From: TMP-86 sp044226865 | Lineage (GTDB): Bacteria > Pseudomonadota > Gammaproteobacteria > Steroidobacterales > Steroidobacteraceae | Reading direction: 5' to 3' | Assembly (NCBI GenBank): GCA_044226865.1 | Contig: JBGAGE010000005.1 | Span: forward strand, 62,001 to 126,000 | Length of the DNA stretch: 64,000 nt | Shown: piece after piece, positions 15,011 through 23,129 of the stretch | Numbering within the stretch: position 1 is the stretch's first letter | Layout of the letters: each line of letters starts with the position of its first letter | Notes under the pieces: generated by a model | What the model was told of the DNA's origin: nothing | Database searches by the model: none | The model's input: the letters and a program-made list of their open reading frames with translations, nothing else | Program-made: the position numbers and the translations under genes

Positions 15011-16237
15011 ATGCAAGTGTATCTGGTTGGCGGCGCCGTCCGCGATTCGCTCCTGGGATTGCCGGTGAAGGAACGCGACTGGGTGGTCGTGGGAGCGAGC
15101 CGTGAGCAGATGCTCAGCGCCGGATACCGCGAGGTGGGCCGCGACTTCCCCGTGTTCCTGCACCCACAGACGCACGAGGAATACGCGCTGGCGCGCATCG
15201 AGCGCAAGACCGCGCCCGGCTACCGCGGATTCGACGTGCAGGCCGGCCCGGCCGTCACGCTCGAGGAGGACCTGAGCCGGCGCGATCTCACCATCAATGC
15301 CATCGCGCAGGACGCGTCCGGCGCCTGCATCGATCCATTCGGCGGGCAGGCCGACATCCAATCGCGGTTGCTGCGCCACGTGTCGCCCGCCTTCGTCGAA
15401 GACCCGGTGAGGGTGCTGCGCGTCGCGCGCTTCGCCGCGCGCTTCGCATCGCTTGGCTTTCGCATCGCCCCTGAGACGCTCGAGTTGATGCGTCGCATGG
15501 TGGACGCCGGCGAAATCGACGCATTGGTGGCCGAGCGCGTCTGGGCCGAGACCGCCAAGGCGCTGGCCGAAAAGACACCGGCGGAGTTCTTCCGCGTGCT
15601 GCGCGACTGCGGCGCGCTGCGTATCGTCTACCCCGAACTCGACGCGCTGTTCGGCGTGCCGCAACCGTCGCAATGGCATCCGGAAATCGACACCGGGCTC
15701 CACACGTTGATGGTGCTGGAGGCCGCCGCCGCCCTCACCCCGGACATCTGCGTGCGCTTTGCCGCCCTCGTGCACGACCTCGGCAAGGGTGCCACGCCCC
15801 GGTCCGAGTGGCCGAAGCACTACGGCCACGAGCACCGCAGCGTGGAACTGATCGAGGCGATGTGCGCCCGCCTGCGGGTGCCGGGCCCACACCGGGAATT
15901 GGCCGTGCTCGTGGCCCGCTACCACGGCATCGTGCACAAGGTCTCCGAGTTGAAGGCATCGACGCTGTTGGAGATGCTCGAGAAGACCGACGCTTTCCGC
16001 CGCCCGCAGCGCTTCGCCGACATGCTGCTCGCCTGCGAAGCCGATGCCCGCGGCCGCACGGGCTTCGAAAGCCGGCCCTATCCCCAACGCGAATGGCTGC
16101 TGCGCGCGGCGACCACCGCCGCGGCAATCAAGCCCGATGCCGCAATGACCGCCGGCCGCAACGGCGAAGAGATCGCGAAGCAGTTGCGTCAATCGCGCCT
16201 GAAGGCCTTGAGCGAACTGAAGAAGTCGGACGCCTGA
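15011..16237 (+). CDS. cca: multifunctional CCA-adding tRNA nucleotidyltransferase with HD domain
   Basis: A 408-residue enzyme that adds or repairs the 3' CCA of tRNA. The nucleotidyltransferase signature VYLVGGAVRDSLLG is at residues 3-16 and the template region RRDLTINAIAQD follows near residue 91, with EDPVRVLRVARFAARF after it. The C-terminal half contains an HD phosphohydrolase domain (HTLMVLEAA, then VRFAALVHDLGKG), as in the gammaproteobacterial multifunctional type with 2',3'-cyclic phosphodiesterase and phosphatase activities. The ATG at 15011 has no Shine-Dalgarno sequence and nearly abuts the divergent aminopeptidase start. Confidence 0.95.
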   Translation: MQVYLVGGAVRDSLLGLPVKERDWVVVGASREQMLSAGYREVGRDFPVFLHPQTHEEYALARIERKTAPGYRGFDVQAGPAVTLEEDLSRRDLTINAIAQDASGACIDPFGGQADIQSRLLRHVSPAFVEDPVRVLRVARFAARFASLGFRIAPETLELMRRMVDAGEIDALVAERVWAETAKALAEKTPAEFFRVLRDCGALRIVYPELDALFGVPQPSQWHPEIDTGLHTLMVLEAAAALTPDICVRFAALVHDLGKGATPRSEWPKHYGHEHRSVELIEAMCARLRVPGPHRELAVLVARYHGIVHKVSELKASTLLEMLEKTDAFRRPQRFADMLLACEADARGRTGFESRPYPQREWLLRAATTAAAIKPDAAMTAGRNGEEIAKQLRQSRLKALSELKKSDA

Positions 16238-16272
16238 GCCCGCTGCTCAGCAGGAGCAAACGCACCGCAAAC

Positions 16273-16713
16273 TCAAGCAGCGCCGCCCATATCGAATAAG
16301 CTGACCGCGGTGATTCGCAGCACGATGACGTCAGACTGGTTCTTCATTTCCCAACGCCATTTCACCACGCCGGTCGTTCCCGATTTCGAGATACGCGATT
16401 CCAGGACGTTGACCTGCAGGGACAGGACATCGCCCGGCCGGACCGGATGCGTCCATTCGAGCTTGTCGAGTCCGGGAGATCCGATGGAACCGGAGCCCTC
16501 GAGAATGCCCTTGACCACGAGTTCCATCGCCATACCGGCTGTGTGCCAGCCGCTGGCGATCAGGCCGTTCCAACGGCTGGCGGCTGCACGGGCGGGATCA
16601 ACATGGAAAAACTGCGGGTCGTAGCGTCGGGCGAAATCGATGATTTCCGCCTCATCAACGGCGCGCGGGCCGAGGTTGATCTGGCGGCCCGGGGTAAGCT
16701 CCATGAATTTCAT
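16273..16713 (-). CDS. MaoC-family hot-dog dehydratase
   Basis: A 146-residue hot-dog fold protein. The hydratase-2 motif is visible in DFARRYDPQFFHVDPARAAASRWNGLIASGWHTAGMAMEL, where the Asp and His of YDPQFFH correspond to the catalytic pair of R-specific enoyl-CoA hydratases. The second half, LEWTHPVRPGDVLSLQVNVLESRISKSG, is the standard continuation. Probable substrate is an acyl-CoA thioester but its chain type is unknown. Convergent with cca and divergent from the homocysteine methyltransferase-like gene. Confidence 0.88.
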   Translation of the reverse strand: MKFMELTPGRQINLGPRAVDEAEIIDFARRYDPQFFHVDPARAAASRWNGLIASGWHTAGMAMELVVKGILEGSGSIGSPGLDKLEWTHPVRPGDVLSLQVNVLESRISKSGTTGVVKWRWEMKNQSDVIVLRITAVSLFDMGGAA

Positions 16714-16766
16714 TCAAACGTCCCATGAAAATTTCGAGATGTGCGCACGAGGTGCCGAAGCGGCAA

Positions 16767-16783
16767 GCCGGTATCATACCGGC
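16767..16783. promoter_or_regulatory. 17-base perfect palindrome abutting a start codon
   Basis: GCCGGTATCATACCGGC is an 8+1+8 inverted repeat ending one base before the ATG at 16784. It replaces any Shine-Dalgarno sequence and could be an operator or an mRNA hairpin at the start codon. Confidence 0.5.
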
Positions 16784-17785
16784 ATGCGAACCACTCTTTC
16801 AGACCTGCTGGCCAGCGGCAAGGTGCTGCTGGCGGACGGCGCCACCGGCACCAATTACTTTCTCGCGGGATTGGGCTCGGGCGATCCGCCCGAGTTCTGG
16901 AACACCGATCACCCGGAAAAGGTGCAGGCCTTGCATCTTCAGTTCGTGGAGGCCGGCGCCGACATCATTCTCACCAACACCTTCGGTTGCAATCCGCATC
17001 GGCTCAAGCTTCATCAAGCCCAGGCACGCACGTACGAATTGGCCAAGCGCGCCGCGGAGCTCGCGCGCGAGGTGGCGGATGCCAGCGAGCGCGCGGTCGT
17101 GGTGGCGGGCTCGGTGGGACCAACGGGCGAATTGTTCGAACCAATGGGCGCGCTCACGCATGCCGATGCGGTCGGTTCCTTCACCGAGCAGATGCGGGGT
17201 TTGCGTGACGGCGGCGCGGATGTCGCCTGGATCGAGACCATGTCCTCGGCGGAAGAAATCGCCGCCGCCGCGCAGGCGGCGCGGGACACGGGTTTGCCCT
17301 ACGTGGTCACCTGCTCCTTCGACACCGCGGGGCGCACCATGATGGGCCTGCTGCCGGGCTCGTTGCAGGAGGTGTTCGCTTCGCAACCGGTCGCGCCGCT
17401 GGCGATCGGTGCGAACTGCGGCGTCGGCGCTTCCGACATCCTGGTCTCGCTCCTGGAGATGCAAGGTGCGCAACGCCCGCTCGTGTCCAAGGGCAACTGC
17501 GGCATACCGCGCTTCGAAGGCACGCAGGCCGTGTATTCGGGCACACCGGAGCTCATGGCGAAATATGCGCACATGGCCATCGATGGCGGTGCGCGCATCG
17601 TCGGCGGCTGCTGCGGCACCACGCCTTCGCACCTCGCTGCGATGCGCCGGGCCATCGACTCGCATCAACCGGGCGAGCGCCCGACGCTGGAGAAGATCGT
17701 GGAGGCCATCGGGCCCCTGACGAATTCGGCGCCATCGTCCGCCGGCAAGACGGCGGAGCGGCGATCCCGGCGGCCGCGGGCATAG
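16784..17785 (+). CDS. homocysteine S-methyltransferase family protein (betaine-homocysteine methyltransferase-like)
   Basis: A 333-residue TIM-barrel zinc enzyme that should transfer a methyl group to a thiol such as homocysteine. It begins LADGATGTNYF, then ALHLQFVEAGADIILTNTFGCNPHRL. The three zinc cysteines are in IGANCGVG and GGCCGTTPSHLAAM. Residues VAGSVGPTGELFEPMG lie between. The C-terminal 30 residues are basic and extra to the barrel. The ATG at 16784 matches the family start; a longer in-frame start at 16640 overlaps the divergent MaoC gene. The methyl donor (betaine, S-methylmethionine or a corrinoid) cannot be read from the sequence. Confidence 0.85.
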   Translation: MRTTLSDLLASGKVLLADGATGTNYFLAGLGSGDPPEFWNTDHPEKVQALHLQFVEAGADIILTNTFGCNPHRLKLHQAQARTYELAKRAAELAREVADASERAVVVAGSVGPTGELFEPMGALTHADAVGSFTEQMRGLRDGGADVAWIETMSSAEEIAAAAQAARDTGLPYVVTCSFDTAGRTMMGLLPGSLQEVFASQPVAPLAIGANCGVGASDILVSLLEMQGAQRPLVSKGNCGIPRFEGTQAVYSGTPELMAKYAHMAIDGGARIVGGCCGTTPSHLAAMRRAIDSHQPGERPTLEKIVEAIGPLTNSAPSSAGKTAERRSRRPRA

Positions 17786-17803
17786 TGGGAGACGGCACCG
17801 CCA

Positions 17804-19000
17804 TCACAGCGAGTGCGTGAAATCCCTCACCTCGAAGCCGGCAAGGGGCATCTCCAACTCCCTTGACCATCCCATCGCCTTGAAGCGCTCCCCCATTTCC
17901 CCGGGCATCAACAGCTGGCGCGCCTCGCCTGCCAGTCGCGCCAGCATCGGCTCATCGCCCGCGGCCAGCGACTGCATCTCGGCATCGATGCCATTGCCCG
18001 CCAGGAAATACGTCTGCGGCGTGAAGCCGGCGATCTCGAACCCGGCCGCCTGGCCGGCCTCGGCGAGGGCGGTGAAATCCACCCAGGCGGTAATGTCCTG
18101 CAGGCCAGGCAGGCGCAAGGGATCCAAGCCGATCCGCTGCCGGAAGTGGCAGATCAACGTGCCCTGCTGGCGCTCGGGCAGATAGTACTGGCTGCGCGGC
18201 AAGCCGTAGTCGATCCACAGGACCAGGCCCCGCCGCAATCCTCGTGTCACCTCCAAGGTCCACGGCTGCAACCGCGGGCACAGTTCGGACATGTAGCCGC
18301 GCGGCCAATCATCACCCGCGTGTTGCGCGATGCGCCGGCATTCGTCGCTGAGCCGCGTCGAAGCCGGGCGTGGCGCCCACGAAAAACCGTCCGGCCCGCC
18401 CTGCACGCCGATCTCCCGTACCTCGCCCGCATTCCATTCGAAGCGCGCCACCGGCAAGGCGTCCAGCACTTCATTGGCGAGGATCACGCCGTCGATGTCC
18501 ACCGGCGGCGCATCCAGCCACGCCACCAGCGGCTGCAACCGCGGCAATTCACGCGCCAGCAGTTCGCGCTGCCGTTCACGCAAGTCGGCGCTCACCTCGA
18601 GGATCAGGTATTGCATCGGCAGCGCGCCCAGCGATTCCAGGCGGCGCAGCACATCCACGGCCAGCCGGCCGGTGCCGGCGCCGACTTCGAGAATCGAGCC
18701 GCCCGGCACTGCCTGCAGCACCTGCGCGCATTGGCGCGCGACGCAGCACCCGAACAGGCGCGACACTTCCGGCGCGGTGGTGAAATCGCCGCCGCGGCCG
18801 ATCTTGCGGGCGCCGCCGCTGTAATAGCCCAGGCCCGGCGCGTACAGCGCCAGATCCATGAACTGCTCGAAGCTGATCCAGCCGCCGTTGGACTCGATGA
18901 CCCGGCGGATGTGCTGCGCCACGGCCCCGGTGTGCGCCAGTTCCGCGGCTGAAAGCGGCGGTTCACCTGGCTGCCGGCTTGCGGTATCGTCGTTGCGCAT
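17804..19000 (-). CDS. MidA/NDUFAF7-like SAM-dependent methyltransferase
   Basis: A 398-residue class I methyltransferase of the PF02636 family. Diagnostic blocks are SFEQFMDLALYAPGLGYYSGG, GRGGDFTTAPEVSRLFGCCVA and the SAM-binding strand SILEVGAGTGRLAVDVL, followed by EVSADLRERQRELL, GVILANEVLDALPVARF and LWIDYGLPRSQYYLPERQQG. The eukaryotic relative methylates an arginine of complex I subunit NDUFS2 during assembly; the bacterial role is not established. Its ATG (19000-18998) overlaps the ATG of the divergent pteridine reductase within a single CATG. Confidence 0.88.
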   Translation of the reverse strand: MRNDDTASRQPGEPPLSAAELAHTGAVAQHIRRVIESNGGWISFEQFMDLALYAPGLGYYSGGARKIGRGGDFTTAPEVSRLFGCCVARQCAQVLQAVPGGSILEVGAGTGRLAVDVLRRLESLGALPMQYLILEVSADLRERQRELLARELPRLQPLVAWLDAPPVDIDGVILANEVLDALPVARFEWNAGEVREIGVQGGPDGFSWAPRPASTRLSDECRRIAQHAGDDWPRGYMSELCPRLQPWTLEVTRGLRRGLVLWIDYGLPRSQYYLPERQQGTLICHFRQRIGLDPLRLPGLQDITAWVDFTALAEAGQAAGFEIAGFTPQTYFLAGNGIDAEMQSLAAGDEPMLARLAGEARQLLMPGEMGERFKAMGWSRELEMPLAGFEVRDFTHSL

Positions 19001-19754
19001 GAGCGCTAGTATCGACAGTTCGGGCCTGCATGACCAAGTGGTTTTGATCACCGGTGGCGCCCGGCGTGTCGGCGCCGCCATGGTGCGCACGCTGCATGGC
19101 GCCGGCGCACGCATCCTCATCCACTACCGCCACTCCAGCGCCGAGGCGCACGCGCTCGCGGCAGAACTCAATCGCGCGCGCGCGCATTCGGCCGCTGTGT
19201 TCGGCGCAGACCTGCTGGACCACGAACAGGCGCCGGCCATCGTCGGCGCCGCGCTCGCCGCCTTCTCGCGCCTGGACATCCTCATCAACAATGCGTCCAC
19301 GTTCTATCCCACTGCCGTCGGCTCGATCACCGCACGCGATTGGGACGACCTCATGGGCAGCAACTTGAAGGCGCCGCTGTTCCTGTCACAGGCGGCCGCG
19401 CCGCACTTGCGTGCCAGCCACGGCCTGATCATCAACATGATCGACATCCATGCCGCGCGGCCGCTCAAGGGCCATCCGCTCTACTGCGCGGCCAAGGCGG
19501 GGCTTGCCATGCTGACGCGCTCGCTGGCGCGGGAGCTGGGACCCGAGGTGCGTGTGAACGGCATCGCGCCGGGCCCGGTGATGTGGCCGGAGCATCCCAT
19601 CGAGGAGGATCTCAAGCGCGAAATCGTCGGCAAGACGGCGCTGAAGCGCCACGGCACGCCGCAGGACATCGCGCGCACGGCGCTGTTCCTGGCGCGCGAT
19701 GCGCCCTACATCACCGGCCAGATCATCGCCGTGGACGGCGGCCGCAGCATCTGA
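18999..19754 (+). CDS. pteridine reductase-like SDR (FolM type)
   Basis: A 251-residue short-chain dehydrogenase. The cofactor motif ITGGARRVGAAMVRTL is the TGxxxRxG form characteristic of pteridine reductases, and YRHSSAEAHALAAELN, ILINNASTFYPT, the catalytic tyrosine/lysine in YCAAKAGLAMLTRSLARELGPEVRVNGIAPGPVMWPE and the C-terminal ITGQIIAVDGGRSI follow. Likely reduces dihydropterins (dihydromonapterin or dihydrofolate). The nearby convergent operon contains folB and folK, which supports a pterin role. The start codon shares bases with that of the divergent methyltransferase gene. Confidence 0.88.
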   Translation: MSASIDSSGLHDQVVLITGGARRVGAAMVRTLHGAGARILIHYRHSSAEAHALAAELNRARAHSAAVFGADLLDHEQAPAIVGAALAAFSRLDILINNASTFYPTAVGSITARDWDDLMGSNLKAPLFLSQAAAPHLRASHGLIINMIDIHAARPLKGHPLYCAAKAGLAMLTRSLARELGPEVRVNGIAPGPVMWPEHPIEEDLKREIVGKTALKRHGTPQDIARTALFLARDAPYITGQIIAVDGGRSI

Positions 19755-19779
19755 ACCGTTGGCGTGGCGGAGAGCCGAT

Positions 19780-20241
19780 TCAGCGCAGGCCGCGCTTCTC
19801 CACGCTGATGATGGCCATGGTCAACCGCGAGGTGCAGATCTTCGTACCGGCCTCGTTCACGATGTCGATCTGCCACACGTGCAGCTGGCGCCCCACCGAC
19901 AGGGGCCGTGCCGTGCCGGTCACCTGGCCGCTGCGCGCCATGCGCAGGTGATTGGCGTTGATCTCGATGCCTACCGCGCGCCACAGCGACTCGTCGATGC
20001 AAAGGTAGGACGCCGTGCTGCCCACGGTCTCGGCCAGCGCCACGCTGACGCCGCCGTGCAGGATGCCCATGGGTTGCACGGTGCGTGCGTTGACCTCGAG
20101 TTGCGCCGCGAGCCAATCGTCACCGAAACCGCAGAAGTGGATCCCGAGGTGCTCCGAGGCGGTGTTGCGGTGCTTGGCGTTCAGGGCGTCGAGCGTGAAG
20201 TCCCGCGTCCAGATGCGCGCACCCGGCTTGCCCTCCGCCAT
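19780..20241 (-). CDS. PaaI-type hot-dog thioesterase
   Basis: A 153-residue acyl-CoA thioesterase-like protein. The catalytic helix region QPMGILHGGVSVALAETVGSTASYL is the family hallmark, with RAVGIEINANHLRMARSGQVTGTARPLSVGRQLHVWQIDI following as the long strand block. Similar to YdiI/MenI-type enzymes (about 140 residues). The ATG shares one base with the stop codon of the small membrane protein, so translation is probably coupled. It is the last gene of the minus-strand string that begins with tsaD. Confidence 0.88.
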   Translation of the reverse strand: MAEGKPGARIWTRDFTLDALNAKHRNTASEHLGIHFCGFGDDWLAAQLEVNARTVQPMGILHGGVSVALAETVGSTASYLCIDESLWRAVGIEINANHLRMARSGQVTGTARPLSVGRQLHVWQIDIVNEAGTKICTSRLTMAIISVEKRGLR

Positions 20242-20444
20242 CAGGCGCGGTGACCGAGCAGGCGGGCGGGCAGGAACAGGATGCCCTTGAGCAGGGCGAA
20301 CAAGGCATCGAAAGTGAGCCCGACCAGCCGGAACGGCAGCGACAACAGCCACACCAGCGGCCAGAGCACCAACACCGCAAGCGCCAACGGCCAGCACAGA
20401 ACCAGCAACAGGCACCAGCCGATCAAGCCGAGCAATGTACTCAT
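20241..20444 (-). CDS. small hydrophobic membrane protein
   Basis: A 67-residue protein, almost entirely hydrophobic: MSTLLGLIGWCLLLVLCWPL then LALAVLVLWPLVWLLSLPFRLVGLTFDALFALLKGILFLPARLL. It probably forms two membrane segments plus an amphipathic C-terminal helix. No family recognised. It overlaps the thioesterase start by one base and follows the FMN reductase gene by 28 bases. An in-frame start 6 codons earlier is possible. Confidence 0.65.
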   Translation of the reverse strand: MSTLLGLIGWCLLLVLCWPLALAVLVLWPLVWLLSLPFRLVGLTFDALFALLKGILFLPARLLGHRA

Positions 20445-20472
20445 GCGGCGACCTCCATCCAACGCATGCCGC

Positions 20473-21030
20473 TCAGATTAACGCGAATCGCCCTGCCGCG
20501 TCGCGAGAACTGCCCGCCAGATGAGCGGACAGCGCGGCGAACATTTGCCGGACCAGAGCGGACACGTCGGGCGAGGCTAGCATCGCCTCCTCGGTCACGC
20601 AGGTTCCCAACAACGGCACCGTGACGGACGCGGCCCCAACGAGATCCAGCGACATCGTGCGCAACGTCTCGGCCAGCGCGTCGTAGGCGTGATGTGCGCG
20701 CGGCGAGGTATTCACCAGCGCCACCGGCTTGTTGACCGTGCCTTCGAAGCTCACGAGCCAATCGAGCGCGTTCTTCATCACGCCCGATACACCGTGCGCG
20801 TACTCGGGGCTGGCAATGAGCAGCGCGTCGGAGGAGTCGACGCGCCGGCGGAACGCGCGCACCGCCGGCGGGGCATCGTTCTCCAGGTCGGGGTTGAACA
20901 AGGGCAACGCACCCAACCCTTCGAAGACACGGACCTGCAAGGGCGCAGGCGCCAGGCGCGCGACCGCTCGGCAGAAGGCGGCATTGATGGAAGCGGCGCG
21001 CAGACTCCCCGCCAGGGCAAGAATGTTCAC
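20473..21030 (-). CDS. NADPH-dependent FMN reductase (flavodoxin-like)
   Basis: A 185-residue flavoprotein. The phosphate-binding loop is ALAGSLRAASINAAFCRAV at the N-terminus, and the family's central block is LLIASPEYAHGVSGVMKNALDWLVS, with KPVALVNTSPRAHHAYDALAETL after it. These are the ArsH/ChrR-like NADPH:FMN or quinone reductases. Its start overlaps the stop of the upstream acetyltransferase gene by 4 bases. Confidence 0.9.
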   Translation of the reverse strand: MNILALAGSLRAASINAAFCRAVARLAPAPLQVRVFEGLGALPLFNPDLENDAPPAVRAFRRRVDSSDALLIASPEYAHGVSGVMKNALDWLVSFEGTVNKPVALVNTSPRAHHAYDALAETLRTMSLDLVGAASVTVPLLGTCVTEEAMLASPDVSALVRQMFAALSAHLAGSSRDAAGRFALI

Positions 21031-21512
21031 AGCTCCGCGGCCTGCAGCGACACCACTTTCTGCGAAGGCCCCACGCGCTGCGAGCCCACCTCTTGAAAGC
21101 CGAAGCGCTCGTGAAACCGTCGCGACTGCGGATTGGGCGGCTCGACATCGTATTCGAGCGTGATCCGCGGCGCCCCGCTCGCCCGCGCAAAATCGAACAA
21201 GTCCGCGTACAGCAGCCGTCCCACGCCCCGTCCCTGATCCTGCCGGGACACCACTACGCGATCCACGTACAGGAACGAGGCATAGTGCGCCATGAACCAG
21301 CGGTAATTTGGGCTGCCATAATCCGCTCCCTCGCGCAGCGCCAGCAGGAATCCGGCCACCCTGCCGGGCTCTTCCGCGACGCGGCGATAGGCAGCCTGTG
21401 CGTGCAATGCCGCGAGGCCGCTCTCATCCAAAGGACTGAGGAAATGCACCGATTCCTCGTTCAAGCGCAGGATGGCGGCAAAATCCTCGGGCAGCGCCTC
21501 ACGAATACGCAT
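21027..21512 (-). CDS. GNAT-family N-acetyltransferase
   Basis: A 161-residue GNAT protein. It starts MRIREALPEDFAAILRLNEESVHFLSP, has the beta4-beta5 segment SFLYVDRVVVSRQDQGRGVGRLLYADLFDFARA carrying the acetyl-CoA loop (Q-x-x-G-x-G), then NPQSRRFHERFGFQEVGSQRV. The ATG at 21512 lies 7 bases after the stop of the preceding gene. Substrate unknown. Confidence 0.9.
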   Translation of the reverse strand: MRIREALPEDFAAILRLNEESVHFLSPLDESGLAALHAQAAYRRVAEEPGRVAGFLLALREGADYGSPNYRWFMAHYASFLYVDRVVVSRQDQGRGVGRLLYADLFDFARASGAPRITLEYDVEPPNPQSRRFHERFGFQEVGSQRVGPSQKVVSLQAAEL

Positions 21513-21519
21513 GCGGCCA

Positions 21520-21915
21520 TCAAACCGAGTAGTAGAAGGGGCGGCACACCCTTTCGATGGGCGCGCAGTCGGCGGGCTTGATGGTCCGCGCGCCGAGCGG
21601 CGTTCCGGCGGGCAGAGTCGCCTGCACCAGGTCCAGAAGTCCTTGAGATTGCGAGGCCACCGGCTCGGACGTGGCGGCGAACACCAGCAGCAAGCGCGTG
21701 GCATCTTCGCCCGCGAGCGTCGCGCGCACCAGGAACGCCTTGCGCACCATGGGCATGAGACGCAGGCGTTGCACCAGCAGCACCTTGAGTGCCGCCGCCT
21801 TGTCATCCAGGTGATCGCCGAGATAGGTGATGCCCGCATGTGTCGCCAATACGGGCGGCGGCGCGCTGTCCGGTCGCAACCAACGGGGCAATCGCTTCAG
21901 GATGGCATCGAGCAT
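21520..21915 (-). CDS. conserved hypothetical protein (possible SseB C-terminal-like)
   Basis: A 131-residue soluble protein: MLDAILKRLPRWLRPDSAPP, then LATHAGITYLGDHLDDKAAALKVLLVQRLRLMPMVRKAFLVRATLAGED and RLLLVFAATSEP, ending IERVCRPFYYSV. The pattern of an alpha/beta domain ending in CRPFYYS resembles the C-terminal domain of enhanced-serine-sensitivity proteins, but I am not confident. It sits between the 4Fe-4S protein and the acetyltransferase with gaps under 10 bases, so it is a genuine operon member. Confidence 0.7.
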   Translation of the reverse strand: MLDAILKRLPRWLRPDSAPPPVLATHAGITYLGDHLDDKAAALKVLLVQRLRLMPMVRKAFLVRATLAGEDATRLLLVFAATSEPVASQSQGLLDLVQATLPAGTPLGARTIKPADCAPIERVCRPFYYSV

Positions 21916-21924
21916 GCGAACTCC

Positions 21925-22587
21925 TCAGCGGCTACGCGCGTCGCGAAAGGCGTCGCGGAACGCCTGCATGTGAAACCGCATCTGCGCCGGATGGTAGGCG
22001 GCGTTGTGCCCCACGGGACATGCCAGGCGTGCCTGGCAGCCGCCCGACACGCACAACTGCCCGGACTCGCTGCCGATGTGTCGAACGCAACTTTGCACCT
22101 CATAGGTGGTGCCGGTGAAAGCCGATACCGGGCAGGCGCGCAGGCAGGGCTGGTCGGCGCAACGCTCGCAAGGATGCTCCATGGGCGCAGCAGCCGGCAA
22201 CTGCTGCGGGGCGTCGAAAACAAGCGCAGCGCGAAAGGCATGCCAAAGTCCGAATTCGGGATGGATGTTCAAACCCAGCGGCGAGGTGAACCCCGCATTC
22301 GCACGGCGCCCCCAGCGCTGGAAGGGAAGTGGCGGCAGGTCGAAGGGAAACAACGCGCGCGCGCCAAGGGAAGCGGCAAGGGTGCCGGCCGCGTGCCGCG
22401 TCCAATCATCGAGCGTCTGTCCAGGCGTACGCTCGCGCTCGAAGCGGCGGAACATGTCCGGCCCCGCATTGCCGATGAGCACCACACAACGCGCATCATC
22501 CGGCACTTCATCCGCCACCGTGGGTGCGAACCAGCCGAGCGGCGCAAAGCCATGCGTGCGAATGATGCGAAAAATGTCCTCGGCCAT
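21925..22587 (-). CDS. 4Fe-4S cluster protein
   Basis: A 220-residue protein with a C-terminal iron-sulfur region: MEHPCERCADQPCLRACPVSAFTG supplies a CxxCxxxxCxxxCP cluster motif, followed by further cysteines in VQSCVRHIG, GQLCVSGGCQARLACPVGHN. The N-terminal 130 residues (MAEDIFRIIRTHGFAPLGWF, RCVVLIGNAGPDMFRRF) look like the cap of epoxyqueuosine-reductase-like or small ferredoxin-type reductases but lack a B12-binding motif I can name. Starts 5 bases after the ion-channel gene stop. Confidence 0.78.
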   Translation of the reverse strand: MAEDIFRIIRTHGFAPLGWFAPTVADEVPDDARCVVLIGNAGPDMFRRFERERTPGQTLDDWTRHAAGTLAASLGARALFPFDLPPLPFQRWGRRANAGFTSPLGLNIHPEFGLWHAFRAALVFDAPQQLPAAAPMEHPCERCADQPCLRACPVSAFTGTTYEVQSCVRHIGSESGQLCVSGGCQARLACPVGHNAAYHPAQMRFHMQAFRDAFRDARSR

Positions 22588-22592
22588 CGCGC

Positions 22593-23129
22593 TCACCGCC
22601 GCCAGAATTTCTGCATTTCCAGGAATGCGAACGAGGCCGACCAGGTGATCAGCACGAACCCGGTCAGCGCCTCGGTGCCGGTCACGAAGCGGATGGCGCC
22701 GACGGGCACCACATCGCCGAGCCCCAGCGTGGTGAAGCACACGGCGGAGAAATACACGTTGTCGAGGAAACCGATGGGATGCCCCGCCAGCAACGCGCCG
22801 TGCCCCGCGGAATTCGTCAGGAAGTAGTACGCGACGCCGAACACCCAGATCTCCACCACATGCGCGGCCAGCACCGCGAAGATGAGCATCAACACACGCG
22901 GGCGCGGCGGCAGGCGGATCTTGCCGAGCCATACGAACAGGAATCCGAGCGCCTCGTAGTGCAGGACCACGGTGATGACCACGGCCAAGACCGTTACCGC
23001 AACCACCGTGGCCTGGCTTTGCAGCGTCTCCACGTGCGGGGCGTTAACGGGAATCACTCCACCCCAGGCCGCGCATGCCGGCAACAGGGCGAGCGCCCAC
23101 CACCATCGCGATGCCGGCCGGCTAATCAA
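22593..23129 (-). CDS. two-TM potassium-channel-like protein
   Basis: A 178-residue membrane protein with a signal-like N-terminal helix, a second helix (VVAVTVLAVVITVVLHYEALGFLFVW), and a third (VLMLIFAVLAAHVVEIWVFGVAYYFL), then a pore-loop region NVYFSAVCFTTLGLGDVVPVGAIRF and a last helix. TTLGLGD occupies the place of the TVGYGD selectivity filter, with Leu for Val-Gly and Tyr-to-Leu changes, as found in several bacterial ion-channel (Ion_trans_2) proteins. It overlaps the folK end by 8 bases. Confidence 0.78.
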   Translation of the reverse strand: MISRPASRWWWALALLPACAAWGGVIPVNAPHVETLQSQATVVAVTVLAVVITVVLHYEALGFLFVWLGKIRLPPRPRVLMLIFAVLAAHVVEIWVFGVAYYFLTNSAGHGALLAGHPIGFLDNVYFSAVCFTTLGLGDVVPVGAIRFVTGTEALTGFVLITWSASFAFLEMQKFWRR

